A model generated the notes under the pieces. The model made no database searches, was not told the origin of the DNA, and saw nothing but the letters and a program-made list of their open reading frames with translations. A DNA stretch of 64,000 nucleotides, taken from contig NC_135714.1 of NCBI RefSeq assembly GCF_964656455.1, positions 122,134,131 to 122,198,130 of the forward strand, given 5' to 3'. The translations under genes were made by a program, and so were the position numbers. This document shows positions 1 to 11,288 of the stretch, piece after piece; position 1 is the first letter of the stretch, and every line of letters starts with the position of its first letter. This DNA is from Halichoerus grypus. Its lineage: Eukaryota > Chordata > Mammalia > Carnivora > Phocidae.

Positions 1-1002
1 TAAAACCACTCAGAGCAATAGCTAAGAGAAGAGACTCCTTAGTTTTCAGTGATAGTCACCTCTGCTATAAAAAAAAAAAAAATGCTTTGGGCTGTTTTTG
101 AAACAGAAAAATAAGTAAACACCCAAAAAATACTCCAAAAACTGATGTTAGTCATCAAAATAAACTAGCAAAGCCTAAAAGTCCTTTGAAAGTATCAGTC
201 TTGTGGAAGTTGTAACAAACTTAGATAGTGCCTACTCTTCACCGTCAGCATTTACAGAACATTTTTTCACTTGACTAATTTTCTTGGTTATTGGCATTAT
301 TCCCAGCTAGTATCTTCTCACTCTAAGATGCTCTCTGCTACATTTATACTTTAAGTTAAAATGTTGCCCAGATACTTTACATTGCATTTTTCAAATGCAC
401 ATTTCCTTCAAAGTACCAATTTTTCACATGAGGTAAATACCTTTTTCTTTGACCAAAAGATAATCTTCTTTTTTTTCCTTTAAATCAATCATTTTTAGAA
501 ACTAACTTCTATATTATAGCACCAAAGAAAAACACTGGTAACATTTTTTGACTTTTTCCTTCTTCATTTGAAATTTTCCTTCTAACATCCTGGTGGCATG
601 AACAGTCAATATGTGAAACATCAGTCTCACATATATTCTAAACCAATGGGCATCAAACTGTTTTGCCCACAAAAGAGAATGAATGGGCTTCCAATTACAG
701 TGACATCAAATGCAGAAGAGAAGAAACACTTGATTTCACCTCTGAATCCCTGCTTTATAATTGACCTATTTTGCATGGTAAGAATAATCTTCCTCACTGC
801 TTTCTGACATAACTGCCTCAACAAATAAGCTGTCATATTACCTCACCTTTGTGGAACTTGTTTATCTTTCAATTCAATCTTCATGTAACAGGGCAAGGAG
901 AGAATGCTCTAAAGACCAAAAATGCTTTTTATACAAGAATGCCTCTCACACTCTTTCTGAATCTATTTATTCTTAGTTTGAATAGACTCAAAGAAGCCTA
1001 AA
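1..1002. other. Unassigned AT-rich sequence
   Basis: No gene or interspersed repeat recognised. Short open frames around 598-836 lie on both strands over the same bases and show no domain, so they look like chance frames. Confidence 0.5.
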
Positions 1003-1248
1003 GGCAGTACAGTGTAATTATTAAGAACAAAAACTCTGGAGTTAGATTGTCTAAATTGAATCATGGTTCTGCTATTTACTAGCTCTGTGACCTTGGGCAA
1101 GTTACTTAAACTTAGTGTTCTCATGGATCATCCATAAGATGAGCAAAATAATAATACTTTGTATAGAGTTGGTATAGGATAAAATTAATTAAAATATGTA
1201 AAATACTGGAACAGTGCCAACCACATAGCTTTTGTTTGATTTCTAAGC
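1003..1248 (+). mobile_element. MIR SINE (ancient tRNA-derived)
   Basis: The segment follows the MIR layout closely. It has a head with 'aactctggagttagattg', then the core with 'tagctctgtgaccttgggc' and 'aagttacttaa', then a tail with 'acagtgccaaccacatag'. MIR is a fossil mammalian SINE mobilised by L2. The copy is near full length but diverged, as expected of an element predating carnivores. Confidence 0.88.
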
Positions 1249-1890
1249 CCATAAAATGCTATAAACAGCAGGAAAGAAGAGGAACAAGGACTTCTGTAGG
1301 CATTTGAACCTACACCAGCAAGCATAACCAATTAAAAGTCTACTTAATAGCAAGGGGAGCAGGTTAGAGTGTTGTTTAAAAATAAACATAAGAACTGGGG
1401 ACATTGAGTTTGGGAATAAAAGCCTAGTGAGTATCCAAAGTCACATCACTGGATTACATCACAAGAGTAGTGAAAGTTTATAATAAGGAACCTGAACCAA
1501 TCTGTCCAAGGACATCTATTTCATTTCAGTAAAATAGTTGATGTTTATAAAAATGATGCTGAGCATCCAAGAAATGATTAAAATAGACCAATAATTCAAT
1601 TGAAGATGAAATACATTTTGAAAGATTTCTATTGGAAAGAGCCAAATAAAAAAATTTAGTGCCTTAATAGATACATACCCTGCTATCCAAAATACTCAGT
1701 TATTCAGAAGGATTTAATCTATGGTCTTATGAGAAGATACTGAGAGTAAAAACAAAATATAACATAGCAAATTATCTCATGAGGAAGTGTGGCAAAGACT
1801 GCTAATTGTCCCTTCCCTTTCATTCTCCAAGTTTTCTTTTTGGAAATAGAAATGTCCTTGAGTATATGGGGTTATGACTACCTTCTAACA
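1249..1890. other. Unassigned sequence
   Basis: AT-rich sequence between the MIR and the left arm of the inverted repeat. No repeat family or gene recognised. Confidence 0.45.
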
Positions 1891-2122
1891 TTCAAGGCCC
1901 TTCAACCATACCCTCTCTTCTAACAGGACACATTAGCAGGTATTCACTTTTCTGCTATAGTGCTTTCATTCATACTGTTTTCCTTCATGTCTTTTTGTTC
2001 TCTGCTTTTGAAATCCTTTGAATTATAGGTCCTTCTCAAAGGTCATCCTCATGAAGATTTTTCTCATTCAAGATTTCTTGCTCCAGGTCGATAAAATTGT
2101 TTTCTACTGTAATCCCATAGCA
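1891..2122 (+). repeat. Left arm of 232-bp inverted repeat
   Basis: Read against the reverse complement of 2730-2961, this arm matches base for base with no gap. The single difference is position 2043 (t) against 2809 (g, where a would pair). Pairing ends sharply: 1890/2962 and 2123/2729 do not pair. Both arms encode the same chance peptide on opposite strands, which is a by-product of the duplication. I do not recognise the duplicated sequence as a known element. Confidence 0.97.
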
Positions 2123-2729
2123 GTGGGACTACAAGCCCTTCTCTCCCTTGCAAATCAGTGTGGCCATGTGACTAAACTCACATCACTGGAATGTAAATAG
2201 AATCTACTATATAACTTATGTTGCTTCCTTGTAAGATAATTGCTTGCCTTCTACCCCCTCCTCCTCTTTCCACAAGCTGTATTGGGAACATGAAACAAGT
2301 AAGCTACCTCTATCATACAGATGAGGAGGCAACCAAGGAAATTTGGCTTAACAGAAACACAGAGGAAACTGGGTCCCTGGGTCAACTTGTGGAGGGAACA
2401 GAGTGACCTATGTCCCCTGGACCCCATGCCTCCCTCAAGGCAATTAACTTCTATCTTATTTGAGTCAGAGCACTTTGGAGTCTTTTTGTTGTAGTAGACT
2501 AGTATTATCTTAATAAATTTAGAGAAAAATGATAGAAATTAAATTCAAACCTGTATTGAGTACAAGTATTGTTCAAGTTACTATATTAGCCTCTATAAAG
2601 ATGCAGAATTAATTAGATGCAAGTTCTGCCCTCAAAGACTTTATAATCCAGAAAAGATGAGCTAAGTACCCAGACAATTACATTACCATATTGTCTATGT
2701 TGCTTGTCATTTGAGAGTAATAAACAAGA
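2123..2729. other. 607-bp spacer of the inverted repeat
   Basis: Single-copy spacer between the arms. The part near 2600-2660 ('ctgccctcaaagacttt') resembles a common fossil-repeat phrase, but the family could not be settled. No gene seen. Confidence 0.5.
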
Positions 2730-2961
2730 TGCTATGGGATTACAGTAGAAAACAATTTTATCGACCTGGAGCAAGAAATCTTGAATGAGAAAAATCTTCA
2801 TGAGGATGGCCTTTGAGAAGGACCTATAATTCAAAGGATTTCAAAAGCAGAGAACAAAAAGACATGAAGGAAAACAGTATGAATGAAAGCACTATAGCAG
2901 AAAAGTGAATACCTGCTAATGTGTCCTGTTAGAAGAGAGGGTATGGTTGAAGGGCCTTGAA
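2730..2961 (-). repeat. Right arm of 232-bp inverted repeat
   Basis: Reverse complement of 1891-2122 with 231 of 232 positions identical. The sequence beyond it (2962-3010) looks like diverged ancient repeat and has no counterpart left of 1891, so the duplicated unit stops exactly at the arm edge. Confidence 0.97.
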
Positions 2962-3017
2962 CTATGTAAGCTGGAAGAAAGTTTAGGCCACATTGTGAAG
3001 AGCACTAAATTCTTATT

Positions 3018-3160
3018 ATTATAAAATATGCATTAAACTCTTTCCATAGGCATTTTGCTAAATGCCTTATGTGTATTTTCTCAATTTATCGTCAAAATAA
3101 ATCTTTTATATATCTAATAAAATATTTTATCTATCACCTCTAGTGTGAGGAATCTGTACC
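3018..3160 (+). mobile_element. MIR fragment (3' half)
   Basis: Contains a diverged version of the MIR phrase 'gtgctaggtgctttacat', here 'ttgctaaatgccttatgtg', followed by 'attttctcaattta'. Truncated at the 5' side. Confidence 0.55.
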
Positions 3161-3599
3161 TAATTCAACAGGCAAAAAAATCTTGGAAGAACTATGAGAA
3201 AGTGAAGGACACTCTCTAACTGGGCTTCAGTAAAGCTAATCACAAGGTAGGAGTGTGCAGCACAGGATGCAAAGGGGAGCACTGAGAATATTTTTTTTTC
3301 GCAATAAGCAGGGTAGGAAATGGGTGCTTAAACTAGTGGGGCTGCACTGAAACTGGAAAAGAGGGGATGGATTAGAAACATTATGAAGAACTTGGCAAGT
3401 AATTATGTGTTACAAGTTCTATGAAAAAAGGAAGTGGGAGAAAAACCAAAGGTTTTTCTGAGCCCTGAAATTAATAAAATAAGGAGTGAGGTGTTAATAT
3501 TAACAAAAAATAGGAAGTAAGGAGATACATGAGGCACACTGAGATGTTGACAGAGTCTAAGGAGAGAACTTTTGCTTTCTCAGTATCATGCCTTTCATA

Positions 3600-3768
3600 A
3601 CTTTTGACTGAAAAATTGGCTTAATGTTTTTAAACCTATTTTCTTCTCTGAAAAAACAGGAATAATAACATCCAACTCATAGACTTTATTTGAGGATAAA
3701 ATAAGATAATGTTTTTTTAAAAAGGAGAGAAATAGATAGCACACAGTAGGCAATCACTAAGTGGCTGA
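3600..3768 (+). mobile_element. MIR fragment
   Basis: Follows the MIR 3' region in order: 'ttttcttctctgaaaaaac', 'aggaataataacatccaac', 'catagactttatttgagga' and a tail 'acacagtaggcaatcac'. Diverged and 5'-truncated. Confidence 0.7.
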
Positions 3769-4771
3769 AATCTTTACTGTTGCTGCTGCTGTTTCTCCTG
3801 AGCATTATGAAAAACTGGGAGAATGAGGTGCAGGTTTGAAAAGAATTTATGCATTGAAGATGTGAGAGTTGAGGAAGTCATGAAAGAAATGAAATAGTTT
3901 TGAGGATAAAACCTTGGGAGATATCTCCATTTTAAGACACAGTAGGGGAGACAGGAGCCAGTGAAGGAGACAGGAAGAAATATTAGTGAGGCTAGAAGAA
4001 ATGAAAAATGGGGAAAAAGAAAATCCAAAGAGAGGATGGTCAACATGTCAAATGCTGCTGAGAGGACAAAAAGAGTTGAGATCTGAGAAAAATAGTATTG
4101 ATTTTAGCGGCAGAGTCAAGAAAATGCAGTTTGTCAGGAGACAGAGACCTAAACGTGTTTTCAACAAAGGGGAAAGAGCTGGTAGAGAAAAAGATAACAT
4201 TTATAAGAGAAAAAGGAAAATCAAAGGAATAAAATCTCAGAGGAAGAAAAAGAGGTTAGATTAAGAGCATGAGTAGAAAGACCAGCCTCTGCCAGGGGAA
4301 GAGATGCACTTTCCTCATAGAAGAAAATGGAGAAACAAAGGGGGAAGGAAAAAAAATGAAGATATTGAAGGCTACTGTGCATCATTAGAGAACTCATTTA
4401 AGCTGGCTTCTTAGTAATGTAATAGGTTAGGTCATCTATTGAGGGGAAGTGAAATGGATAAAATTAAAGACTTGAAGGGATGTTCAGTTTAGTTTTTCTT
4501 TCACAGGTAAAAGGCATTTATCCAGGAAAGGAAATTATTTCTTAATGTTTCTACTTTAATAGTATTTTACCAAATCTATTTTTCTCCTCAAAGCATTCAT
4601 TTGTCTAATATTTGGAGAAAGGTTTCAGAGGAAAACATCTTGAATGACTGAAATGAGTCATTCCCAGTCATTTTCACTCCTTAATGTCAGCTCTTCATAA
4701 AAAGGAAATAAATGGTGATAGTGAGGGAAGGGGTAACAAATTGCACAGCATCATTTTGAAAACATTCACTT
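3769..4771. other. Unassigned purine-rich sequence
   Basis: Strongly A/G-rich from about 3930 to 4360 on this strand. Opposed open frames of 90 and 92 codons at 3774-4046 (-) and 3986-4264 (+) are low-complexity Lys/Arg/Glu or Phe/Ser/Leu products of that bias and are not called as genes. Confidence 0.5.
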
Positions 4772-4956
4772 GGGGCACCTGGGTGACTCAGTTGGTTAAG
4801 TGTCTGACTTCAGCTCAGGCCATGATCACAGGGTCCTGGAAACGAGCCCCACTCAGGGGGAAGTCTGCTTCTCCCTCTCCTTCTGCCCCTCCCCCTGCTT
4901 GTGTGCTCTCTCCCTCTCAAATAAATAAATAAATAAATAAATAAAATATTTAAATC
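4772..4956 (+). mobile_element. CAN-SINE (tRNA-Lys derived)
   Basis: Head 'ggggcacctgggtgactcag', a pol III B-box-like 'ggaaacgagccc', a pyrimidine-rich body, and an (AAAT)n tail. Moderately diverged. Only a short imperfect flanking duplication ('cattcac') is visible, so this is an older copy. Confidence 0.92.
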
Positions 4957-5025
4957 AATCAATCATTCACCTTCTTATGGAATAACTATAATTCAATTTT
5001 TATAGATCTCTCTTCTACATCGACT

Positions 5026-5455
5026 GTACTAGATTGAATGATGTCCCCTAAAAATTCATGTCTACATAGAACCTCAGAATGTGACCTTGTTTGAATCTTT
5101 GCAGATAGTTAAGATGGATCATACTCGATGAGGGTGAGCCCTTAATCCAATATGACTGGTATCGTCATAAGAAGAGAGAAATTTAGACACAGACACAAAC
5201 ATAGAAGGAAGACCCATGAAGAAAGAGGCAGATAATGGAGTTATGTTGCCCTACACCAAGGAATGCCTGGGGCTCTCAGAAGCTGGAAGAGGCAAGAAAG
5301 GATCCTCCCCTACCAGCTTCTGAGGGAAGAGAGTCCCACCAACATCTTGATTTTGGACTTCTGGCATCCAGAACTGTAAGGGAATACGTTTCTGTTATTT
5401 TAAGCCCCCTAGCTTGTGGTGCTTTGTTATGGCAAATCTAGGGAACTTATATACC
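5026..5455 (+). mobile_element. MLT1-type (ERVL-MaLR) solo LTR
   Basis: The order of phrases fits MLT1 LTRs. The start is 'ctagattgaatgatgtcccc', followed by 'atgtgaccttgtttg', 'cataagaagagag', 'gaagctggaagaggcaag', 'gattttggacttctggc' and 'ccagaactgtaagggaata', ending near 'gtggtgctttgttatg'. Near full length. No internal retroviral sequence adjoins it, so it is probably a solo LTR. The 68-codon frame inside is incidental. Confidence 0.85.
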
Positions 5456-6630
5456 TACCAAAGAAAAATAAGGGACCCAAATCTTGTGTCTAATGGGTGT
5501 TTCCTATTTTAGGGTTCCTAAGGATCATCTAAAAATCAAAAGAACTATTTTCTACCAGAACTTAGCTTTGTTGAGTCTGCATCCCTCTTCAGAAATAACA
5601 GGAAAATATTTCTTAAACTGTCATTGTAAATAGACTCATGATTTACCTGAAAGTCCTGAAAAAATGATGGGAAGGGAATATGAGAAAAAAATTTAAGATC
5701 CATTATATAAAAAATTACCCAAGTATCATTGGTCCCAAGGTTCTACAGAAGAAATCAATCAAATGAGAATGAGAATTAACCACTCAAAATAACCAATCAA
5801 TAGAGAAAAAATAATAGCCTAAGGCCCTAATACATGTCCCTTAAAAAGGAAAGACAATTAGAACACTGAGCCTGGAGCAATATACAGTAATGAAAGCAAA
5901 CAAAAGTGTTAGGGTTTCATCTGGAACTCCTTGATAACACATCAAAGGGAATCATTTGTGCACAGACTGCCCAAAGGATTGGAAAGGACAAAGGCCCACT
6001 CCGTGTTTGAAGACAGTGTGACTGAATCTTACCACATATTTGGGTAAAAAAACAACCTGACTCTCTATTCTTTGAGCCTATAAGATATCACAGGAGGAGA
6101 TAAATCAAAATTTAGAGATCAAGGTCTGGGATTGTAGTGCAATTACTCTAGAGAGGTGGTGAAAACATACTACAAAGAACCGTTGAGCAGCAAAAGAAAA
6201 ACTTCAGACCTAAGAACATTTTTCTTGAAACAATGAAATTGGTGAGAGATAAAGGGAGAAAATGATTTCTTTTTCATTTAGAAAACTCCTGGGAAATATC
6301 CTGTGTTTATAAGTGCAAAATGAAAAAAATATATATAATGGAGTAGAGAGGTGCACAGTAAGAAGTCATGGGGATATTATTTGTAAAGAACATCAAAATT
6401 TGATTTGAAAATGGACTGGAATCATTATAGATGTCTAAAAATTTGAGTAGCAAGATCAAAATGATTCTTCAGAAAGATGCTTCTTATTGCTTCTGTGAGC
6501 TGGATAGTATATGGAACAGAGACAGCAATAAAAAGAATTGGCACATGAGGCAATTGAGTACCCAGACTGGGTTAGGTATGTAAAAAGACCAGGACAGAAT
6601 TCAAAGTGGATTAGATAAAAACAGATCTGC
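5456..6630. other. Unassigned sequence
   Basis: No coding region or classifiable repeat seen. AT-rich, ordinary intergenic appearance. Confidence 0.4.
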
Positions 6631-6639
6631 ATTTAGATC

Positions 6640-8135
6640 TGGATTCCTTCCATAAACTCTTCAACCAAAAATTCCAATCTTTTATTCTACCACCCTCAAG
6701 TAGATTTTCCATCAATCATTTGCCTATATTCTATTGATTTCAATAACCTTTTCAGTGTCCCTCATTTCCATCTAGTCCTCACTTCCCTGCCTACACAAAT
6801 AACATAGATCATAATTATAATCACACATTTCCACATAACTCCCAACTCCCTCTCTCCTCCCATTATACTTATCTGGCTAAATCCCAGTGCTCATAAAGCC
6901 CAGATCCCATACACACTCTATCCTCGTACCTGGACAACTGAATAGAGCTGAAGAAAAGTACAACCATGTTCACCCTTCTCCATTTTATTTCATAATCTTT
7001 AACCTTAAGAGAACACTCGCTCAGCGCTCATCCTGTCTTCCTGGTCCATTCCCTCTCCCACTCACTTAGATAATCATTCCATGCCTTCTCTGTCCTTAAA
7101 CCTCCAACACCATCTCCCCTCAGCTGATGATTTTGTTTCCTATTTCTGTGAAAAGAGAGTTGAGATTATAAGAGAAATTTTTCAAGCTCCCATCACCATA
7201 TCTGCTTTTATATATGCCTTTCTTTCTGATGCTAGAAAAGAATGACCCATGCTCTCTAGTCTGATCCCCTCTTACCTACTCAAACACATAACTCTAACAT
7301 TTACCCCTCCTCCATCTTTTTAATTATCATTTTTCCTTTCTCTTAGATTATTACCATTAGCATACAAATGTAACATCTTTTTTTAAAAAAACTTGCTTTG
7401 TTTCCATACTCTTCTTCAGATATTGCCTCATTTTTTATCCCAGATTATTCAGAAATTTCATTTTCTATTCTAGGCTTTACTTTCCTGTTCTTTCCTTTTT
7501 TCTTTTTTTTGGGGGGGGGGAAGGGCAGAGGGAGGAGAGAGAATCTTAAGCAGACTCCATGCCTAGCACGGAGCCTGTTGCTGGGCTCAATCTCATAACC
7601 CTGAGATCATGACCTGAGCCAAAATCAAGAGTTGGATGCTCAACTGACTGAACCAGCCAGGTATTCCCTGAGCTTTACTTTCTATTTAACCTATTTCACA
7701 TAGGCTTTTGCCTTTAACACTTAATAGAAACTGCATATGTCAGGTCATCAATTCCAAAACATTGTTATATATAGTGGTAAATTCTTTATCTTACCTATCA
7801 TCAACTTTTAATACTACTGATGACTCCTATTTTGAGACATTTTCTTCACAAGTCTTCTAGGATGACACTTCCTCTTGGTTCTCCTCCTATTTTATTGGTG
7901 ATCTCTCTTACTTTCTCCTTCCATCTACCCTAAACTTTAAATATTATAGGGGCTCATGGCTCAGTCCTCAAACCTCTTTTCAATCTATACTCCTTCAAAG
8001 GTGGTAGAATCTAGTCTCATGGCTTTAAAACTCATCAACATGGATAACTGCAAAATATATCTTCTTTATCCAAACCTTTCTTCTGAACTCCAAACCCATA
8101 TGGCCTATTTTCCTTATTGCATGTCTGTAATTGAG
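6640..8135 (+). mobile_element. L2 LINE, reverse-transcriptase part (decayed)
   Basis: Matches the L2 ORF2 nucleotide consensus in order across a SINE interruption. Before the SINE: 'ttaaacctccaacaccatct' (7097), 'cagctgatgattttgtttcc' and 'ttcaagctcccatcacca'. After it: 'atactactgatgactcct', 'ggctcatggctcagtcctca', 'tctagtctcatggcttta' and 'gaactccaaacccatatgg'. L2 is a CR1-clade LINE extinct since early mammals. The reading frame is destroyed by stops and indels. Confidence 0.85.
7485..7671 (-). mobile_element. CAN-SINE, antisense, inside L2
   Basis: Poly-T/G start, body 'gagatcatgacctgagcc', and a head at 7645-7665 with 'actgaaccagccagg'. Flanked by an 11-bp duplication (gctttactttc) at 7474-7484 and 7672-7682. 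The tail reads T8 followed by G10, unusual for a SINE poly-A tail. Confidence 0.9.
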
Positions 8136-8206
8136 TTAACAATATGTGAGTATAGAATATTTACAGTTTGGTTGGATGTATAATTGTCATTCTAAAATTA
8201 ACATGA

Positions 8207-8425
8207 CCAAAGGAGTCAATTCATCAAGAGGATATAATAATTGTAAGTATATATGCACTCAACATTGAAGTACCTAAATATTTTAAATAAATATTGACAT
8301 AATTCAAATGAGAAGTAGATAGCAATACAATAATAGTAGGGGACTCCAACACCCCACTTTCAACACTGGATATAGCATCCAGACAGAAAATGAAACACCA
8401 GACCTGAATAACTCTACAGAACAAA

Positions 8426-8456
<31 letters not shown>

Positions 8457-8815
8457 GTGTGTGTGTGTGCAGAGAGAGAGAGATGCATATAGAATATTCC
8501 ATCCAACAGCACCAGAATACCCTATCTTTCTCAAGTGCACATGAAATACTCTCCAGATAGATCATATCATGTTGGGCCACAAAGCAAGCCTTAACAAATT
8601 AAGGAAAATTGAAATCATATCAAGTATCTTTTCTGGCCAAATATCTATGAAACTAGAAATTGGCAACAGGAGGAAAATAGGAAAATTCAGAAATATGTGG
8701 AAATTAAACAACACATTCTTAAACAACCCAACTTTATGCCTCAAGAAATTAGAAAAAGAAAAAGCTAAGCCCAAAGTTAGCAGAAGGAAAAAGATAATAA
8801 AAATTATAGCAGAAA
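8207..8815 (+). mobile_element. Older L1 ORF2 fragment (endonuclease region), host of a later L1
   Basis: Reads as L1 ORF2 endonuclease sequence: 'gtcaattcatcaagaggata', 'gtaggggactccaacacc', 'gttgggccacaaagcaagcc' and 'tggaaattaaacaacac'. It includes a GT microsatellite and stops where another L1 begins. It resumes at 11289. Frames are broken throughout. Confidence 0.82.
8426..8471 (+). repeat. (GT)n microsatellite
   Basis: About 22 GT units interrupted once by GCGT near 8450, then (GA)n. It generates the His/Thr-rich chance frames on the minus strand. Confidence 0.97.
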
Positions 8816-10157
8816 CAGATTTTTGGGGAGGTGGCAGAGTATGAGGATCCTAAGCTCATGCTTGGCCCAATGATGCACCTAGATAACACCAACATCAGTG
8901 TAAATAACCCAGAATATGACCCAAAGCCTGGCAGAACATACTCTCCACAGCTAATTTCGAGAAGAGGCCACATCAAAAATGGTAGAAAGGACAGAAACAC
9001 GTTCTAGAACCAAACTGATTCCTGAGACTGTCAGCAGGAGGGAGGGACTGCAAGGATGGAAAAGGGAGAGGAGCAGATTCCACACCAGACGCCCCAAGCA
9101 TGGGGGACTTGCACTGGGAAGACAAATCCCCATTTGGCTTTGGAAACTAGAGGGACTTCACCTCACAAGTTTTTATAATCAGTGGGACTTAACACTGAGA
9201 ACATTAAAAATCAGTGGATTCCATCTAGGAGAACAAGAGGGTGATAGGAAACTGAGTCCTCAACTTTAAAAAGCCAGCATAACAAACAACACTGCTGAGA
9301 TAAGGCATAGAGGCAACAGTTTGAAAAACTCCCAGCATATACTAAGGGAGGCTTATTTACTAACACAAACAAATGGAAAGATATTCCATGCTCATGGATT
9401 GAAAAAACAAATGTTAAACTGTCCATACTACCCAAAGTAATCTATAGATTTAAAGCAATCCCTATCAAAATACCAACAGCTTTGTCCACAGAGCTAAAAA
9501 AAAATAATCCTAAAACTTGTATGGAACCACAAAAAACCCTGAATAGCCAAAGCAATATTGACAAAGAAGAACAAAACTGGAAGTATCACATCCCAGATTT
9601 CAAGATATACTACAAAGCTGTATTAATCAAAACAGTACAGTACTGGCACAAAAATACACTCATAGATCAATAGAACAGAACAGAGAGCCCATAAATAAAC
9701 CCACAATTATATGGTCAATTAATCTATGACAAAGGAGGCAGGAATATGCAATGAGAAAAAGACAGTTTCTTCAACAAATGGTGCTAGGAAAACTGAACAC
9801 CTACAGGCAAAAGAAACAAAAATGAACCACTTTCTTATACCATGCACAAAAATAAAATCTAAATAGATTTAGGACCTAATGTGAGACCTGAAACCATAAA
9901 AATCCTAGAAGACAGCACAGCAGTAATTTCTCTGACATCAGCCATAGCAACATTTTTCTAGATATGTCTCCTAGGGCAAGGGAAACAAAAGCAAAAATAA
10001 ACTATTGAGACTACATCAAATTAAAAAACTTCCACACAGCAAAAGAAACAATCAACAATACAAAAAGACAAATCACTAAATAGGTAAGATATTGGCAAAT
10101 GATATATCCAATAAGGGGTTAAAATGCAAAATACATAGAGGACTTACACAACTCAAC

Positions 10158-10190
10158 ACACACACACACATACACACACACACACACAAA
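10158..10190 (+). repeat. (CA)n microsatellite
   Basis: Interrupted CA run in the L1 3' part, followed by an A-rich stretch. Confidence 0.95.
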
Positions 10191-10513
10191 TAAAAAACAA
10201 AACAAAAAAACCCCCAAATAATCCAATTTAAAAATAGACAGAAGACATGAACAGACATTTCTCCATAGAAAACAGATAGATAACAGACATAGGAAAAGAT
10301 GTTCACTCATCATCAGGGAAAGACAAATCAAAACCACAATGAGATATCACCTTATACCTGTCAGAATGGCTAAAATAAAAAACACAAGAAGCAAGAGTTG
10401 ACAAGGATGTGTAGAAAAACGAGCCTTCGTGCACTGTTAGTGAGAATGCAAACTGGTATAGACATTGTGAAAAACAGTATGGAGTTTCCTAAAATGTTAA
10501 AAATAGAATTACC

Positions 10514-10708
10514 AGGGCTCCTGGGTGGCTCAGTTGGTTAAGCGACTGCCTTTGGCTCGGGTCATGATCCTGGAGTCCCGGGATCGAGTCCCGCAGCAGG
10601 CTCCCGGCTCAGCAGGGAGTCTGCTTCTCCCTCTGACCCTCCCCCCTCTCATGTGCTCTCTCTCTCCTCTCATCCTCTCTCAAATAAATAAATAAAATCT
10701 TTAAAAAA
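10514..10708 (+). mobile_element. CAN-SINE inside L1 3' part
   Basis: Head 'gctcctgggtggctcagttg', B box 'gggatcgagtcccg', body 'ctctgaccctcccccctctc', and an AATAAA/poly-A tail. The target duplication aaatagaattacc is perfect at 10501-10513 and 10711-10723, so this is a recent insertion. Confidence 0.97.
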
Positions 10709-11288
10709 AAAAATAGAATTACCATATGATCCAGTAATCCACTATTGAATATTTACCCAAATAATATGAAAACACTAATTCAAATAGATATATGTAGCCT
10801 TACGTTTATTGCAGCATTATTTTTGGTAGCCAAAATATTGAAGAAATCAAAGTGTCTATCAGTTGATGAATGGATACAGAAGAGATGATAAATGTATACC
10901 ATGGAATATTATTCAGCCACAAAAAAGAATGAAATCTTGCCATTTGCAAAAACATGGATGGTTTTAGATGGTATAATGCTAAGTGAAATAAGTCCATGAA
11001 AGAAAGACAAATACCATATGATTTCACTCATATGTGAAATTTAAGAAACAAAACAAATGAATAACAAAAAAGGTGGCAAACCAAGAAACAGACTCTTAAC
11101 TATAGAGAACAAACTGATGGTTACCAGAGGGGAGGTGGGTAAGGGGATGGGTAAAATAGGTGAAGGGCAATATGTTCTTATGATGAGCACTGAATAATGT
11201 ATAGAGTTGTTGAATCACTATAGTATACACCTGAAACTAATATAACACTGTATATACATTTAATGGAACTAAAAAATTAATTTTAAAA

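Larger units (their letters stand above)
8816..11288 (+). mobile_element. Internally deleted L1 inserted in an older L1
   Basis: Starts with an L1 5'-end type sequence ('tttttggggaggtggcagag', 'ggatcctaagctcatgc'). It then jumps near 9250-9360 straight to the ORF2 3' half ('attccatgctcatggattg', 'tctatgacaaaggaggcagg', 'catcagggaaagacaaatca') and the L1 3' UTR ('acctgaaactaatataacac'). Flanks carry an imperfect 15-bp duplication, 8801-8815 and 11289-11303 (13 of 15 identical). ORF1, endonuclease and most of the RT are missing. A SINE sits inside at 10514-10708. Confidence 0.78.

Noticed and set aside
8224..8580. 118-codon minus-strand frame with His/Thr run
   Set aside because: Reading of a (GT)n microsatellite and L1 ORF2 sequence in the wrong strand.
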